Shown here piece by piece: positions 7,737-17,161 of a DNA stretch of 64,000 nucleotides. The stretch is from CAWAHD01 sp963781785. GTDB taxonomy: Bacteria; Planctomycetota; Planctomycetia; Isosphaerales; Isosphaeraceae. Location of the stretch: positions 1,922,001 to 1,986,000 of the forward strand of contig CAWAHD010000001.1 of the NCBI GenBank assembly GCA_963781785.1, in the 5' to 3' direction. A program made the translations under genes and the position numbers. The first letter of the stretch is position 1. Each line of letters opens with the position of its first letter. The notes beneath the pieces are model-generated. The model ran no database searches, was not told the DNA's origin, and worked only from the letters and a program-made list of their open reading frames with translations.

Positions 7737-10463
7737 TCACGGCAGCTTGAGGATGTACGCCTTGTTATCCGAGGCCGCCACCGCGATTTGCTTACCATCG
7801 GGGCTCCACGCGAGGCCATAAGTCATCGTGTACGGCGCGATGTGCTGGTGAAACAGCGGTTTGGCTCCCGCCACGTCCCAAACGTACAGGTTGCCGCCGT
7901 AGCCGACGGATGCCAGCCGGCTGCCGTCCGGGCTATATGCCATCGAATAGATGTCGTCGGGATGTCCGTCAAGCTTGTGCAGCTCCTTGCCGTCGGCGAC
8001 GTTCCAGATCCGGATGGTCTTGTCGACCGAGCCCGAGGCCAGCTTCGTTCCATCAGGGTGGAACGACAGCGCATAGATCGGTGCTCCGTGGCCCTGGCTC
8101 TTGCGCAGTTCCTTGCCATCAGCGACGTTCCAGTACTTGATCAGCTTGTCGTCACCTCCGGTGGCGAGCAGATCGCCTTTGGGGTTGAAGGCAACCGCGT
8201 AGGCGACCTTTTCGTGGGCATTGATCGACCGCACCTGCGCAGCCTTTTCAACGTCCCAGATCCGGACCGTCTTGTCGGCCGCGGCCGTGGCGACGAGCTT
8301 GCCATTCGGGCTCCAGACCACGTTGTAAATCTGGGCCGTATGGCCAGACAGTGTTTTCGGGCCCGCTGCCCGCGGTACAGACCACAATGCGACGACCTTG
8401 TCGGCCGAACCAGCCAGCACGGTGGCCGAGTCGGGTGCAAATACGATCGCTGTTACTGCGGCCGTTCCGCTCTGATAGCTCGCCACCTCGGACTTCGCCG
8501 GGTCGGTGACGGCCAGGCTGTAGATCTTGACGATGCCATTGGCGAGGCCCGCACACGCCGCGGCGTTGTTGGCCGCGGCGCCCACGGCCGTCACCGCCGC
8601 CGGCAAGGCCGGCGTCGTCATCACCGGCTTGCCGTCCGCGGCGTTCCAGAGGCGAAGCGTCTTGTCGTCCGACCCCGAGATCACGGTCTTCCCGTCCTTC
8701 GTCACGGCCAAGGCCTTGACGGCGCCGGTATGACCGACCATCGTGCGAATGACATTACCGTGATCGACGTCAAAGGCTTTGACCGTCTTGTCCGCCCCCG
8801 CCGTGAAAAGCTGGGTTCCCTTGGGGTGGACGGCCAGGCTCGAGATCAGGCCTTGATGTCCGGCGAACACGCGCACCGCGGCCGGTACCCAGATCCGGAC
8901 CGCGTTGTCACCACCGACCGAGACAAGCGACTTGTTGTCCGGCAGCATCGCGACTCCGACGATGGCCGCCTTGTGATCCGACAGTCGCTGTAGCTCGCGG
9001 CCGCTCGCGGCCTCCCAGAATCGCACGGATTGATCGGCCGAGCCGGTCGCCGCGCGGGAACCATCGTCCGAAAGGAACACGCTCCCCACGGGCCCAGCAT
9101 GGCCTGCCAAGGTCGCCATCGTTTTGCCGTCGGCGACGTTCCACACCCGCCCGGACTTATCCGCCGAGCCGGTCAAGAGCCTGGTGCCGTCACGACTGAC
9201 ATTCAAGCTGAGCACGGCATCGCCGTGACCCGTGAAGTCCCGCACGGACTTGCCCTGGTTGATGTCCCAGAGCTTGGCCGTCTTGTCGGCGGAGGCCGAG
9301 AACAACAGATTCCCGTCCTTGGGCGAGTAAGCGAGAGCGTGAATCCGCCCCTGGTGCCCTTTCAGCTCCTTGATCGTCTTTCCGTCGCCTGCGCTCACCA
9401 CGCGGATCGTCTTGTCCTCACCCGCCACCGCCAGTTGGGCACCGTCTCCCCGAAGCGCGAGAGCCGAGAGCGGCGCGGGCAGGCCGTCGATCTTTTTGAT
9501 TTCCTTGCCATCCCCGGTCTGGAAGATCCGCACGGTCTTGTTGGCCAGCGCGGCGGCGATCTTGGAGCCATCCTGGCTGAACGACACTGCGAACACGGGT
9601 TCACCGGTATTGATCTCCTTGATCGATTTCCCATCGGCCGGGTTCCAGATGCGGATGATCTTATCGGCGCCGGCAGTCGCCAGCTTGGTGCGATCGGGGC
9701 TGATCGCAAACGTGCCGATGGGTCCCTTGGCATCGAACCGCCGAGGTGCCGTGATTGGAAGCTGCCAGAGTCGCGCCAGTCCATCGGATCCTGCCGAAGC
9801 GAGTTGCTGGTTATTGGGCATGTACGCCAGTGCCAGAACCGCGTCGGACGGCGCTTCAATCAGGCCGTCGGGGCTGAAATCATTTTTCCAGAGGCGGATC
9901 GTATGCGCCTTGTCGCCGGTGGCGATCTGGGCTCCGTCACCGCGCCACGAGGCGGCTTGCACGTCGCCGGAATGTCCTTCGAGCTCCTTGACGGCCGCGC
10001 CGGTGGCAAGGTCCCAGATCTTGACGGACCTGCCCGCTGCCGCTGCGAATTGCTTGCCGTCGGGTTTGACGGCGAGGGCCTCGAGCGCGGCGGGATGACC
10101 AGTGAATTTCTTGAGCGGAAGAGTGACCGGCCAATCCCAGATCTTGGCCGAGTTATCCTGGCTCCCCGACAGAATATGTTTACCGTCAGGCGCGATCGCG
10201 ACGGCGAGGACCAGCTTGCTATGACCTTCGAGCTTCTGGATTTCCTTGCGGGTCGCGGCGTCCCACACGCGGACCGTGTTGTCGAACCCGGCAGTCGCGA
10301 TGCTCTTTCCGTCGGGGCTCCAGGCAACTGCGTAAACCGGGTTTGTATGTCCATCGAGGGTTCCGACGACGGCCGCCTGCTGGGCGACGGCGATGCTCGC
10401 GGTCAGGATCGCGGTCAGGAATAAGGCCAGAAGGCGCGGGTATCGTTTCGTGAGTTGACCCAT
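7737..10463 (-). CDS. Secreted WD40-repeat protein, 21 blades
   Basis: 908 residues with a signal peptide (MGQLTKRYPRLLALFLTAIL, cleavage near AVA-QQ). The ATG at 10463 follows a GAGAGG ribosome binding site by 8 bases. The whole mature protein is WD40 repeats. I count 21 units ending in WD-like dipeptides, for example VRVWD, AKIWD, IRLWK, VRIWD, IKYWN, LYVWD; several are imperfect (VRIFQ, IRVVS, VKIYS). Twenty-one equals three seven-bladed propellers. WD40 proteins act as binding platforms; the export signal puts this one in the periplasm or outside. No enzymatic domain is attached. It is convergent with the operon ending at 7651. Regulation is not visible. Confidence 0.93.
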   Translation of the reverse strand: MGQLTKRYPRLLALFLTAILTASIAVAQQAAVVGTLDGHTNPVYAVAWSPDGKSIATAGFDNTVRVWDAATRKEIQKLEGHSKLVLAVAIAPDGKHILSGSQDNSAKIWDWPVTLPLKKFTGHPAALEALAVKPDGKQFAAAAGRSVKIWDLATGAAVKELEGHSGDVQAASWRGDGAQIATGDKAHTIRLWKNDFSPDGLIEAPSDAVLALAYMPNNQQLASAGSDGLARLWQLPITAPRRFDAKGPIGTFAISPDRTKLATAGADKIIRIWNPADGKSIKEINTGEPVFAVSFSQDGSKIAAALANKTVRIFQTGDGKEIKKIDGLPAPLSALALRGDGAQLAVAGEDKTIRVVSAGDGKTIKELKGHQGRIHALAYSPKDGNLLFSASADKTAKLWDINQGKSVRDFTGHGDAVLSLNVSRDGTRLLTGSADKSGRVWNVADGKTMATLAGHAGPVGSVFLSDDGSRAATGSADQSVRFWEAASGRELQRLSDHKAAIVGVAMLPDNKSLVSVGGDNAVRIWVPAAVRVFAGHQGLISSLAVHPKGTQLFTAGADKTVKAFDVDHGNVIRTMVGHTGAVKALAVTKDGKTVISGSDDKTLRLWNAADGKPVMTTPALPAAVTAVGAAANNAAACAGLANGIVKIYSLAVTDPAKSEVASYQSGTAAVTAIVFAPDSATVLAGSADKVVALWSVPRAAGPKTLSGHTAQIYNVVWSPNGKLVATAAADKTVRIWDVEKAAQVRSINAHEKVAYAVAFNPKGDLLATGGDDKLIKYWNVADGKELRKSQGHGAPIYALSFHPDGTKLASGSVDKTIRIWNVADGKELHKLDGHPDDIYSMAYSPDGSRLASVGYGGNLYVWDVAGAKPLFHQHIAPYTMTYGLAWSPDGKQIAVAASDNKAYILKLP

Positions 10464-10872
10464 GTTGTATTCCTCTCAACGGGGTGACATCAGGTGGGAG
10501 GGTGAAGGCGAGGTACGAGAGCCGGAACCGCGGCACGGCTCTCCGCGACCGGATCCCTTCCCGGGCGGGTTCGTCGAGGACTCAGCCGAGGATCCGGCTG
10601 TTCGGATTCGACAATTGCTTAACATAGACGCCGAGTGGCGGCACCGCAACGGGCAGATTCTCGATTTTCGCTTGGGGATTTTGTGCGCAGACGCGACCGT
10701 TCAATCCAAAATCGATGATCCCGAGGGAGGAAGTCGCTTTCTGGCGACGTGTTCGGTGGCATTGAAAATGGGCTGCATGAGCGATATGATGTCGAGGTCC
10801 GAGGATACGGCGAAGGGAGCTGGACGCGAGTGGTGATCGACGTTCCTGTCTGTCCTTGGTTTTTGGAGTCTC
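10464..10872. other. Intergenic region upstream of WD40 gene and tRNA
   Basis: 409 bases that must carry the leftward WD40 promoter and the rightward tRNA-Ala promoter. The region has no convincing coding frame. The sequence TTTTGGAGTC at 10861-10870, immediately before the tRNA, is the same core as the inverted repeats inside the neighbouring integrated element. Confidence 0.4.
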
Positions 10873-10948
<76 letters not shown>

Positions 10949-11019
10949 TGCAACTCATTAGACGCCAGCGATTTACATCGATAGATAGGCGTTGTTACCT
11001 ACATGTCATTGTCCGTTGT

Positions 11020-11035
11020 GACTCCAAAACTCGGC
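11020..11035 (+). repeat. Left subterminal inverted repeat of the tRNA-Ala element
   Basis: GACTCCAAAACTCGGC, 75 bases inside attL, is the exact reverse complement of 13474-13489. It is a candidate arm-type recombinase or excisionase binding site. Confidence 0.7.
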
Positions 11036-11046
11036 GAGAACCGTAC

Positions 11047-11262
11047 CTAACTCGTTGCCGGACAAGCCTTTTGCCGCGACTCCAAATCCAAGGCTTGCCT
11101 GATCGCCAGTTCATCGGCCTGGGTGATCCGCGACTTGCCGTTGAGCTTTCGCCAGATGGTGCTGTGATGCCAGCCAAGGAGATGGGCGAGCCGTGTTTGG
11201 CCGCCCGTGCCACGCTGGTCGTTGAGCGAATTGCAGATGGTCACTAGGTCAGCGCGGGTCAT
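11047..11262 (-). CDS. Small helix-turn-helix protein
   Basis: 71 residues. The centre reads TRLAHLLGWHHSTIWRKLNG, which fits a helix-turn-helix of the XRE/CopG-adjacent kind found in small phage and island regulators, followed by a RITQADELAIRQAL helix. Its start overlaps the stop of the upstream gene by 4 bases (ATGA), so the two are translationally coupled. It is the only DNA-binding protein within the element and probably regulates the element's own genes. The family cannot be named more closely. Confidence 0.7.
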   Translation of the reverse strand: MTRADLVTICNSLNDQRGTGGQTRLAHLLGWHHSTIWRKLNGKSRITQADELAIRQALDLESRQKACPATS

Positions 11263-11873
11263 CGCCAGATCAGCTTCTCGCCAGAGAACTCTTCCAGCGC
11301 CCGCATGCCGGTTTCCATCTCCGAATTTTGCCAGAAATGCTTGACGAAGGTTCGTGGCTCGTTGAGATGATGAGCATTGGCCCGAATGAATTTGAGAGCT
11401 TCCTTTTCAGTGAGAAAGACCGCCTTGTCTTCCCACTCGCCACGGACACAGAATGGGCCTTGTTCATGCCATGAGTCGTAGGTCTCGGTTGGATTCTCCC
11501 AATCTTGCGACTCGCGCCATTCTTCCAACGTCCAGAGTCTTCCATTGTAGGCCACGACTTCCTTCTCGCCGTCGTGGACGGTATCGACCCACCGCTTGCT
11601 CTGGACGGCGAAGTAATAGGGGCTGGCCGTCGCGCGATTATTCTGGGCGTTGATCTCGCGGATGAGGGCGGCAACGCGTTCCTTCAGCGGCTGCAGGACG
11701 AGTTCGACGACTTCCTCGTGAAGTCTGCCGCCGAAGTTTGCCTGGCGACAAATCTCTTCAGCCTTGGCCCTTGGATATAGGCCAGCTTCCTCCTCGTTAC
11801 TCGTGTATTCCTGGGAGCTCGCCCTCCACCAGGCGTCGTGCTCGAACGACCAGATTCTGACCATCTCCGACAT
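11259..11873 (-). CDS. Unknown protein of the tRNA-Ala element
   Basis: 204 residues from ATG 11873 (MSEMVRIWSF), preferred over an in-frame start at 11942 because a GGGGA site precedes it. It is acidic and Trp-rich, with segments such as HDAWWRASSQEYTSNEEEAG, SKRWVDTVHD and YNGRLWTLEEW, and ends with MRALEEFSGEKLIW. No membrane segment or known motif was seen. It is the first gene of a coupled pair with the HTH gene (ATGA overlap). A small acidic protein paired with a DNA-binding protein could be a toxin-antitoxin or anti-repressor arrangement, but nothing in the sequence proves it. Confidence 0.65.
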   Translation of the reverse strand: MSEMVRIWSFEHDAWWRASSQEYTSNEEEAGLYPRAKAEEICRQANFGGRLHEEVVELVLQPLKERVAALIREINAQNNRATASPYYFAVQSKRWVDTVHDGEKEVVAYNGRLWTLEEWRESQDWENPTETYDSWHEQGPFCVRGEWEDKAVFLTEKEALKFIRANAHHLNEPRTFVKHFWQNSEMETGMRALEEFSGEKLIWR

Positions 11874-12091
11874 ACTATCCCCATCTCTCATCCGGGCATC
11901 ATCGCCCGTGCAGATGGAGGCTATTGCAGATTGCAATAACATTCAAGAATTATTTATTTCATGGCGCAATAAAAAACCCGGGCTTGGGGCCAAGGCGTCA
12001 TTGGGAGACCGTGTGAGCGATCGCCTGACGATCCGGAGGCCGGAGATCGGCGCAGCCAGTGCCATCGGAATTAAGACATGGCAGTCGTTTT

Positions 12092-12409
12092 TCACCTGGG
12101 TTCGGGTGGGTCTGACGAAACCGGAAGCCACGGGTGGCTGGCTGCGTATTCGTATTTCAGATTGAGTGCTTTGTGGTAGTCGGTGAGCACGCGATGCCTT
12201 TCGATGCCAGGACTCGCCGCCCCTTGCATCACCAATCCCTGCACGGTGAGGCGGTTGACTATCTCCCGCTGTCGGTGCTCCCGCGCCACTGCGCGGAATC
12301 TTTGCGTCCGCTGGCCCATTCGCAGAAGACCTGCAAGACTCCCGAACGCGATTCCCAGAACCGCTACTGCGATCATCAAGGTTCGGAGACGGAACTTCGG
12401 AACGCGCAC
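12092..12409 (-). CDS. Small membrane-anchored protein, PWLPV family
   Basis: 105 residues: basic start MRVPKFRLRTLMIAVAVLGI with one transmembrane helix, an Arg-rich linker (RTQRFRAVAREHRQREIV) and a conserved tail (YHKALNLKYEYAASHPWLPV, then DPPEP). The tail and layout match the protein encoded at 44061 (HKKLAQKYRSAA..PWLPV.PDPPPP), so this is a paralogous family. The start FRLRTLMIAVAVLGI is a common planctomycete membrane-anchor pattern. Function unknown. Confidence 0.65.
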   Translation of the reverse strand: MRVPKFRLRTLMIAVAVLGIAFGSLAGLLRMGQRTQRFRAVAREHRQREIVNRLTVQGLVMQGAASPGIERHRVLTDYHKALNLKYEYAASHPWLPVSSDPPEPR

Positions 12410-12557
12410 AGATCGATCTCCGGTAGGTTTCGTTCGATCTTACCTCAGAGCGCGCGGTTTGCGAAGATCTTGGGGTCCGCACGGAAGGGTCGAAGCAGGC
12501 GCTACCCCCGAGCCGGCCTGCTCACCAGAATGAGGTACGAGTGGGTTGCGCGGCGTC

Positions 12558-13311
12558 CTAAAACCAGGGGGCGATTTGTATCTTTGAGTGTAGAGGCGTT
12601 TGTACGAAGTTTGGAGAACACCAAATGTATTCGGCCGCTTTGACTTCAGCTTCTGGGCTAAGGCCCTTGAGATACTCAAGCGCGTCATTCACAGTGAACT
12701 TTTTATTGACTTTCGATCGGAAGTTGCTTGCCAGCGCGGTCCAAACCACGGCATCAATCTTCTTTGCCGAAGCCCAGTCGTGGATTGCTTTCTGGCTAGG
12801 CGACTGATTGGCGTTCGTTGTCGTTGACGTCTGCAATCGGCCAATCCCATGCGGGTCGCATCCTTCCCTGCACCGAAGATCTGCTACCACATCGTCGAAG
12901 TGCTTTCTCCTGCTGATCGCGTAAGATAGCTCGCAGAGAAGGCCATTCACCTCGTCTATCACGAGAGTGAGAGCACGCAGCTGTTCCTGGCCAAAATAAT
13001 TGCTGGCGTAATCTCAACCTCTGAGCAACATCTCCGATGTCGGTTTCGCGCCAACCAAAGTGCCCGCAACGACGCGAACGGACCAGAGAAGGGGCCACCG
13101 GTACTTCCACGGGGCGGTGGCATCTCCCATCGCTTATCTTGACCAACAACGTGTCAAAGATCGTGACCACTCTCAGCAGCCTACTTTCCGATACGCGTGA
13201 GAACTCGAGCTTGAGCTTGGGTCCATCAGATTGCCAATCGTCGTGCCATTTTTTGAACGAATCAGGATCGTCCCAGAGCAATGAACCCCAGCCGAGAATT
13301 GCCGTTGGCAT
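12558..13311 (-). pseudogene. Broken gamma-glutamylcyclotransferase-like gene
   Basis: Two frames together resemble one gene. The 5' frame starts MPTAILGWGSLLWDDPDSF with WQSDGPKLKLEFSRVSESR, the N-terminal signature of GGCT-like (AIG2/ChaC-fold) proteins. The 3' frame (from about 12960) carries LTLVIDEVNG, a DLRCREGCDPHGIG segment, DAVVWTALASNF and AAEYIWCSP, which fit the second half. Between them about 190 bases do not fit, and the frame changes (offset of one). The gene therefore looks interrupted by an insertion plus frameshift. It lies within the tRNA-Ala element. Family assignment is from memory of the GWGSLLWD and CREG motifs. Confidence 0.6.
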
Positions 13312-13473
13312 GTGAGTTTTCTCTTGCGGTGGCCGTGTGTATGATAGTTGCCAATCGAGACAATCACCCGAACGAGTAGCGACATAACGCTTACACTCAC
13401 GCACCCCAAAATCGGCGACCGGCGGAAGTCAGCCAGCTAACCGCCTCCCATCAACTTTCAAGATCATGTTTCT

Positions 13474-13489
13474 GCCGAGTTTTGGAGTC
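13474..13489 (-). repeat. Right subterminal inverted repeat of the tRNA-Ala element
   Basis: GCCGAGTTTTGGAGTC, 125 bases inside attR, is the exact reverse complement of 11020-11035. It is followed at once by another inverted half (GACTCCAAAAC, 13491-13501), so the right end has a palindrome with 10-base arms. Confidence 0.7.
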
Positions 13490-13613
13490 CGACTCCAAAA
13501 CCCTGATAAATCATCGACAAACACGGGAAATCCTGATAATTCCTGGACCGCTCTCCGCCGAAGAATGCGGACGTAACCCTTGGTGAATCAACACGTTACA
13601 ATAATCTCACTCT

Positions 13614-13660
<47 letters not shown>

Positions 13661-13798
13661 TTATTGCGGCTTTGCCGCAGGAGAGCCGAAAAGATCGTGA
13701 GGAGAGCAAAAACCTGCTCTCGTGCGTCGACTCTGTAGTTACTCCTCTCGGAACCACCGTCTTTCGCTTCGCTCGTGTCTGGCTTCTTCCACGCCGGC

Positions 13799-15215
13799 TC
13801 AGCCGTAGACCTTCGACGCATGGACTCGCGGAAGGCTGGGCGTGATCACGCCGCCATGGGGCAAGGCGTCGCGAATTCCGCCGCGGAGCGCGTCGATCAA
13901 GTCTTCTTCCGGATGCCCATCGGCCGGGAAGTCCATCCACTGGCCGCCACGGCGCTGCCGGCAGTAGTTGGCGAACGCGTCCTTGAGCCGCAGGCATCGT
14001 GGGTGGATGATCAAACTGCCCGAGTCCAGGAGCAGCTCGATGGTGTCAAGCCCATCCAGCACCAGGTGCTGTGGCCACCGGGCGACGATCCGCGAGCCGA
14101 ATTCCCGCTCATACTCGCCGTACGCGGCCGGGCCCAGTGACGACCGCGCCGACGCCGCCGGGTCGAGGCGGACCATGTCGATCCGGCCGCGACAGGGCAG
14201 CGTATCGCCCAGCATCCGGATGGCCCGGGCATTCTTCTGGCTCACGACATCGACGGCGAGGTACTCGCCAAACACCGTCACCCGCGGCCTTTCGGTTCCG
14301 GTATCCATGCGGACCTGGAAGAACACGGCCGCGGTATGGCGGGACGTGCCGGCATCGATGGCACACCGAACGTAGTAAGAGGGATGGAACTCGGCCTCGG
14401 TGGATACGTGCCGTTTCGGGTCGAAGCCGGTGAACCACACGCCCTCGGTCGTCTCCAGGAACTCGGCGTAGATCTCCTGCCGCCCGAGCCTGGTATTTTC
14501 ATATAAGCTGACGATCTGATCGAGGAACTGCGCGTGGCAGGTGGGCCTGATTGGCGTAGGTGGTGTCGGTGGTCTGGACCGTGGTCGCCTCGCCCAGGAT
14601 GCGTCTGAGCACGGCAACGCGGCGGGGCGTGGTCGTGATCAGAGCCTGCGGATTGCCGCCGGCGCGCAACGCGAGCATTGCCAGGTCCCAGGTGGACTCG
14701 GCGCGCTGCCAGCACGCCAGCTCGTCGGCCCAGAGGGTGTCGACGTTCAAGCCGCGGGCTCGCTCGGGCTCCTCGCCGCTCAAGCAGATCGCGCGGGCCC
14801 CATTGGGCCAGGTGACGCGCCGCTTGGAAGGCTCGAACCGAGGCCGCGCCCACGGCGACGCGACGGCCAGGAGCCCGGACGGGCCCTCGACCATCACGTC
14901 GCGAATGTCGTTGGCCGTGGGGGCGATCAGGCAGCCAAGCTTCATGGTGCCGTCCTCGACCCGGCGCTGGATCCAGGCAGCCCCGGCGCGCGTCTTGCCC
15001 GCCCCGCGGCCGGCGACGTACCCCCAGACTCGCCAGTCGCCCGCCGGGGGCCGTTGGGTTGCCCGGGCCCGCGGATGCACGCCGCATTCGCCCGGCGGCA
15101 GGCCGCACGGGCAGGACTCGGCGTACCATTCCCACGGCGCGCGGTCGCTCACCTCGGGACGAGCCGTCCCGAGGCAGGCCTTAAGCCGGTCGATTCGCGT
15201 TGGTAACCCGTTCAC
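13799..15215 (-). pseudogene. Phage terminase large subunit, single frameshift
   Basis: The N-terminal frame (15215 to about 14540) contains the ATPase: Walker A region WGYVAGRGAGKTRAGAAW, RGLNVDTLWADELACW as Walker B, and QALITTTPR as motif III. The frame then changes near 14538 (sequence CCACGCGCAG on the minus strand) and continues as QFLDQIVSLYENTRLGRQEI, followed by the nuclease half (RCAIDAGTSRHTAAV, PEEDLIDAL) to 13799. One inserted base, or two lost, restores a single protein of about 470 residues. The terminase small subunit gene overlaps its start. No portal, capsid or tail gene is near, so this is an isolated packaging pair or prophage remnant. Confidence 0.8.
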
Positions 15216-15576
15216 GGACTAACTCCTCGACTTCGACGACGCGCTGTTCGAGCCCCGAGAACTGCGAGACGGCCATCATGTCTTTCAACATGGCCCGGAG
15301 CGCACTCAATCGGACCGACTCCGACTCGGCAGTCCTGGCCAGCTTGGCGATCTCGTTGACCACCCAGGTGGAACTCTTGGCCATCCGGCCGATCGCCCGG
15401 TCGAGCGCGCGGCGGCGATAAGACTCGACGGCACGCCGGACCGACACTTCCTTTGCCCATCGGAAAGCCGTGCGCCTCGGGACTTCGTTGCGCGCGCGCC
15501 ACGCGGCGACGGAAGTGCCCTGCGCAACCGCTAGGGCGAGCTGGGTTTTTGTGTTATTGGGCTGTTCTTCGGACAT
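15181..15576 (-). CDS. Probable terminase small subunit / HTH protein
   Basis: 131 residues from ATG 15576 (an in-frame GTG at 15591 is possible). An HTH-like region ALAVAQGTSVAAWRARNEVP followed by RTAFRWAKEV matches small terminases and related DNA-recognition proteins. Helical, charged segments (IAKLARTAESESVRLSALRA) and an acidic coiled-coil tail (VVEVEELVRERV) follow. It overlaps the start of the terminase large subunit by 35 bases, the usual order of terS and terL. Without other phage genes the role remains inferred. Confidence 0.65.
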   Translation of the reverse strand: MSEEQPNNTKTQLALAVAQGTSVAAWRARNEVPRRTAFRWAKEVSVRRAVESYRRRALDRAIGRMAKSSTWVVNEIAKLARTAESESVRLSALRAMLKDMMAVSQFSGLEQRVVEVEELVRERVTNANRPA

Positions 15577-15591
15577 AGCACTAAGTGGCAC

Positions 15592-16074
15592 TCGATGGCA
15601 CTAATCCACCGAGGCTCCGTGTCGCCCCGCTCGCGGTTCTCAGCCCGGGGCCCAGGCTGGCCGGCACGCCCTCGAATGAGGGGCAAAAAATGGAAGGGAA
15701 AGGCTCGGTGAGAGCCGGGGGCTCTCAGCACGAGATCCTGAATCCGAAATGCTCGGATCTCCCCCTACTTAAGATTATGAGCGATGCTCGAAAAATGCCC
15801 ACGTAAAATTGCAATCTTGCATGCACGAGACGGTCCGTTAAACTTTCGCTCATGAGCATTTAAGTTTTTTTCCAGAAAATTGTTGAGTGACATTAAGGAT
15901 GACCGCTGCGCATGTGAAAGTTACATACGTTGATGGATCATGGGTGAGAGGCTGAAGGTGCGAGCCTTCCCCTCACGCCTGTGGCTAGGAGGGCCCTTTA
16001 CTAGACCCCTGGCCTGTCGGAATGCCTGATCGCAGGCTCGCTCAACCACTACGAGCGGAAAAACCGGTCCGCCC
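15592..16074. other. Intergenic region, A+T-rich in part
   Basis: About 480 bases without a credible gene. The part at about 15760-15930 is much richer in A+T than the surroundings (for example TTTAAGTTTTTTTCC), which suggests foreign DNA or a junction between mosaic blocks. No structural RNA was recognised. Confidence 0.35.
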
Positions 16075-16536
16075 GTGGTCCGCGAGGAGGGCGCGCTTCC
16101 GTACCGGATCGTCATCCGCGACCTGGGCGACCAGCACGTCGTCCGCACGCAGGTCTTCGAGCCCGGGGAGGAGCGCTGGTATCACCAGGGTGATTACTTC
16201 CCCAAGCGGTGCGATGCGCGAACATCGCGTCAGTCCGACGCCGAGGCGCTGCACAAGGCTTGGATTCGGCTCGATGAGCGGTTCCGGCACTCGCTGCGCA
16301 TGGAGCCGCCGCCGGCCGGGAGGCTGGCCGAAGTTGCGGACAGCGCCGAATCGATCATCAACGCCCTTCTGCCCGATGACGAGGACGATTGCCGGGACCT
16401 CATCGATGACGACGACCAACTCCAGTCGGATATCGAGACGTTCGAGCAGGTCACCGGCAAAATGATCCAGCCCGAAAGTAACTCTCCTATCTCCGGTGCC
16501 GAGAACGAGCTGGAGGACATCAAGTGGTCGCTCTGA
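16075..16536 (+). CDS. Acidic protein, unrecognised family A, copy 1
   Basis: 153 residues from GTG 16075. The N-terminal half reads LPYRIVIRDLGDQHVVRTQV, then FEPGEERWYHQGDYFP. The C-terminal half is very acidic with INALLPDDEDDCRDLIDDDD and QLQSDIETFEQVTGKMIQPE. I do not recognise the family. Two relatives occur in this window: a full copy at 24268 and a 5'-truncated one at 34045, all on the plus strand and all followed by the same non-coding tail. The GTG start is supported by alignment with copy 2, which also has GTG-GTC at the same point. Confidence 0.65.
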   Translation: MVREEGALPYRIVIRDLGDQHVVRTQVFEPGEERWYHQGDYFPKRCDARTSRQSDAEALHKAWIRLDERFRHSLRMEPPPAGRLAEVADSAESIINALLPDDEDDCRDLIDDDDQLQSDIETFEQVTGKMIQPESNSPISGAENELEDIKWSL

Positions 16537-16660
16537 GCGGGCGAGTGCTTCGTCCTGGTCGCGCCGCGAGGGCTGCTCATGTCACCTTGCTGCGGGCGCG
16601 GAGATAGGTTCCTGCCCGCGTCCGGAAAGCGCGTCGGTGTCGTCGGACCGACGCGTCCAA
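16537..16660 (+). repeat. Dispersed repeat R1, copy 1
   Basis: A non-coding tail downstream of family A genes. The conserved core runs from CGAGGGCTGCTCATGTCA through GAGATAGGTTCCTGCCCG and CCGGAAAGCGCGTCGG to CGGACCGACGCG. Other copies are at 24691, 29605 (tail only) and 34237. Confidence 0.75.
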
Positions 16661-17161
16661 AACCGGAAACAAAGATGACTGGCTGGGCCGCACGACTCCA
16701 CTGGCCCGGGTGCCCACGGAGGGGAAGCCGGCTAAGAAAACGACCCGTTCGCGCCGGGGGCAGGCCGGCATCAATCTGTTGGGGTTCTGCGCGGAATCGT
16801 GTGGGTGATTCTCGGCCTCTCGGGTTCAGCAGACCTCTGCTTTCTCAGGGCGGAGCCCACTTCTCCCGCGGCCGGAACCCGCTGCGAAGGGCGGATGGGC
16901 CAACTCGAACGACCCCGGGACATCCGTAGGTTCCTCGGCTTCCTCCGCTTGGCCGGGGCGCGGGGTACTTTCCGTGACCCTCGGGCCGTGGTCATCGTGC
17001 TCCGCCGGCGCCGAAGGCGGCCCACGGGGAAGCGTGCGGGACCGCGCGGCGCGGCTTCCACGATCAACGACCGCGCCTCGTGCGAGACCTCTCTCGCGGC
17101 GACCGCCGGGTCCATCTCGAACGATCGGTTCGCCGGGTAGATCCCACGCCGACACTCTCCG
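16661..17161. other. Intergenic region before the SIR2 locus
   Basis: About 500 G+C-rich bases between repeat R1 and the 3' end of the large minus-strand gene. No frame here has a recognisable protein, and no RNA was seen. Confidence 0.3.

Noticed and set aside
9030..10424. 464-codon open frame on the plus strand
   Set aside because: Antisense to the WD40 gene; its repeats only mirror the WD40 periodicity.
10462..10836. 124-codon plus-strand gene before the tRNA
   Set aside because: It starts inside the WD40 leader and has no recognisable pattern.
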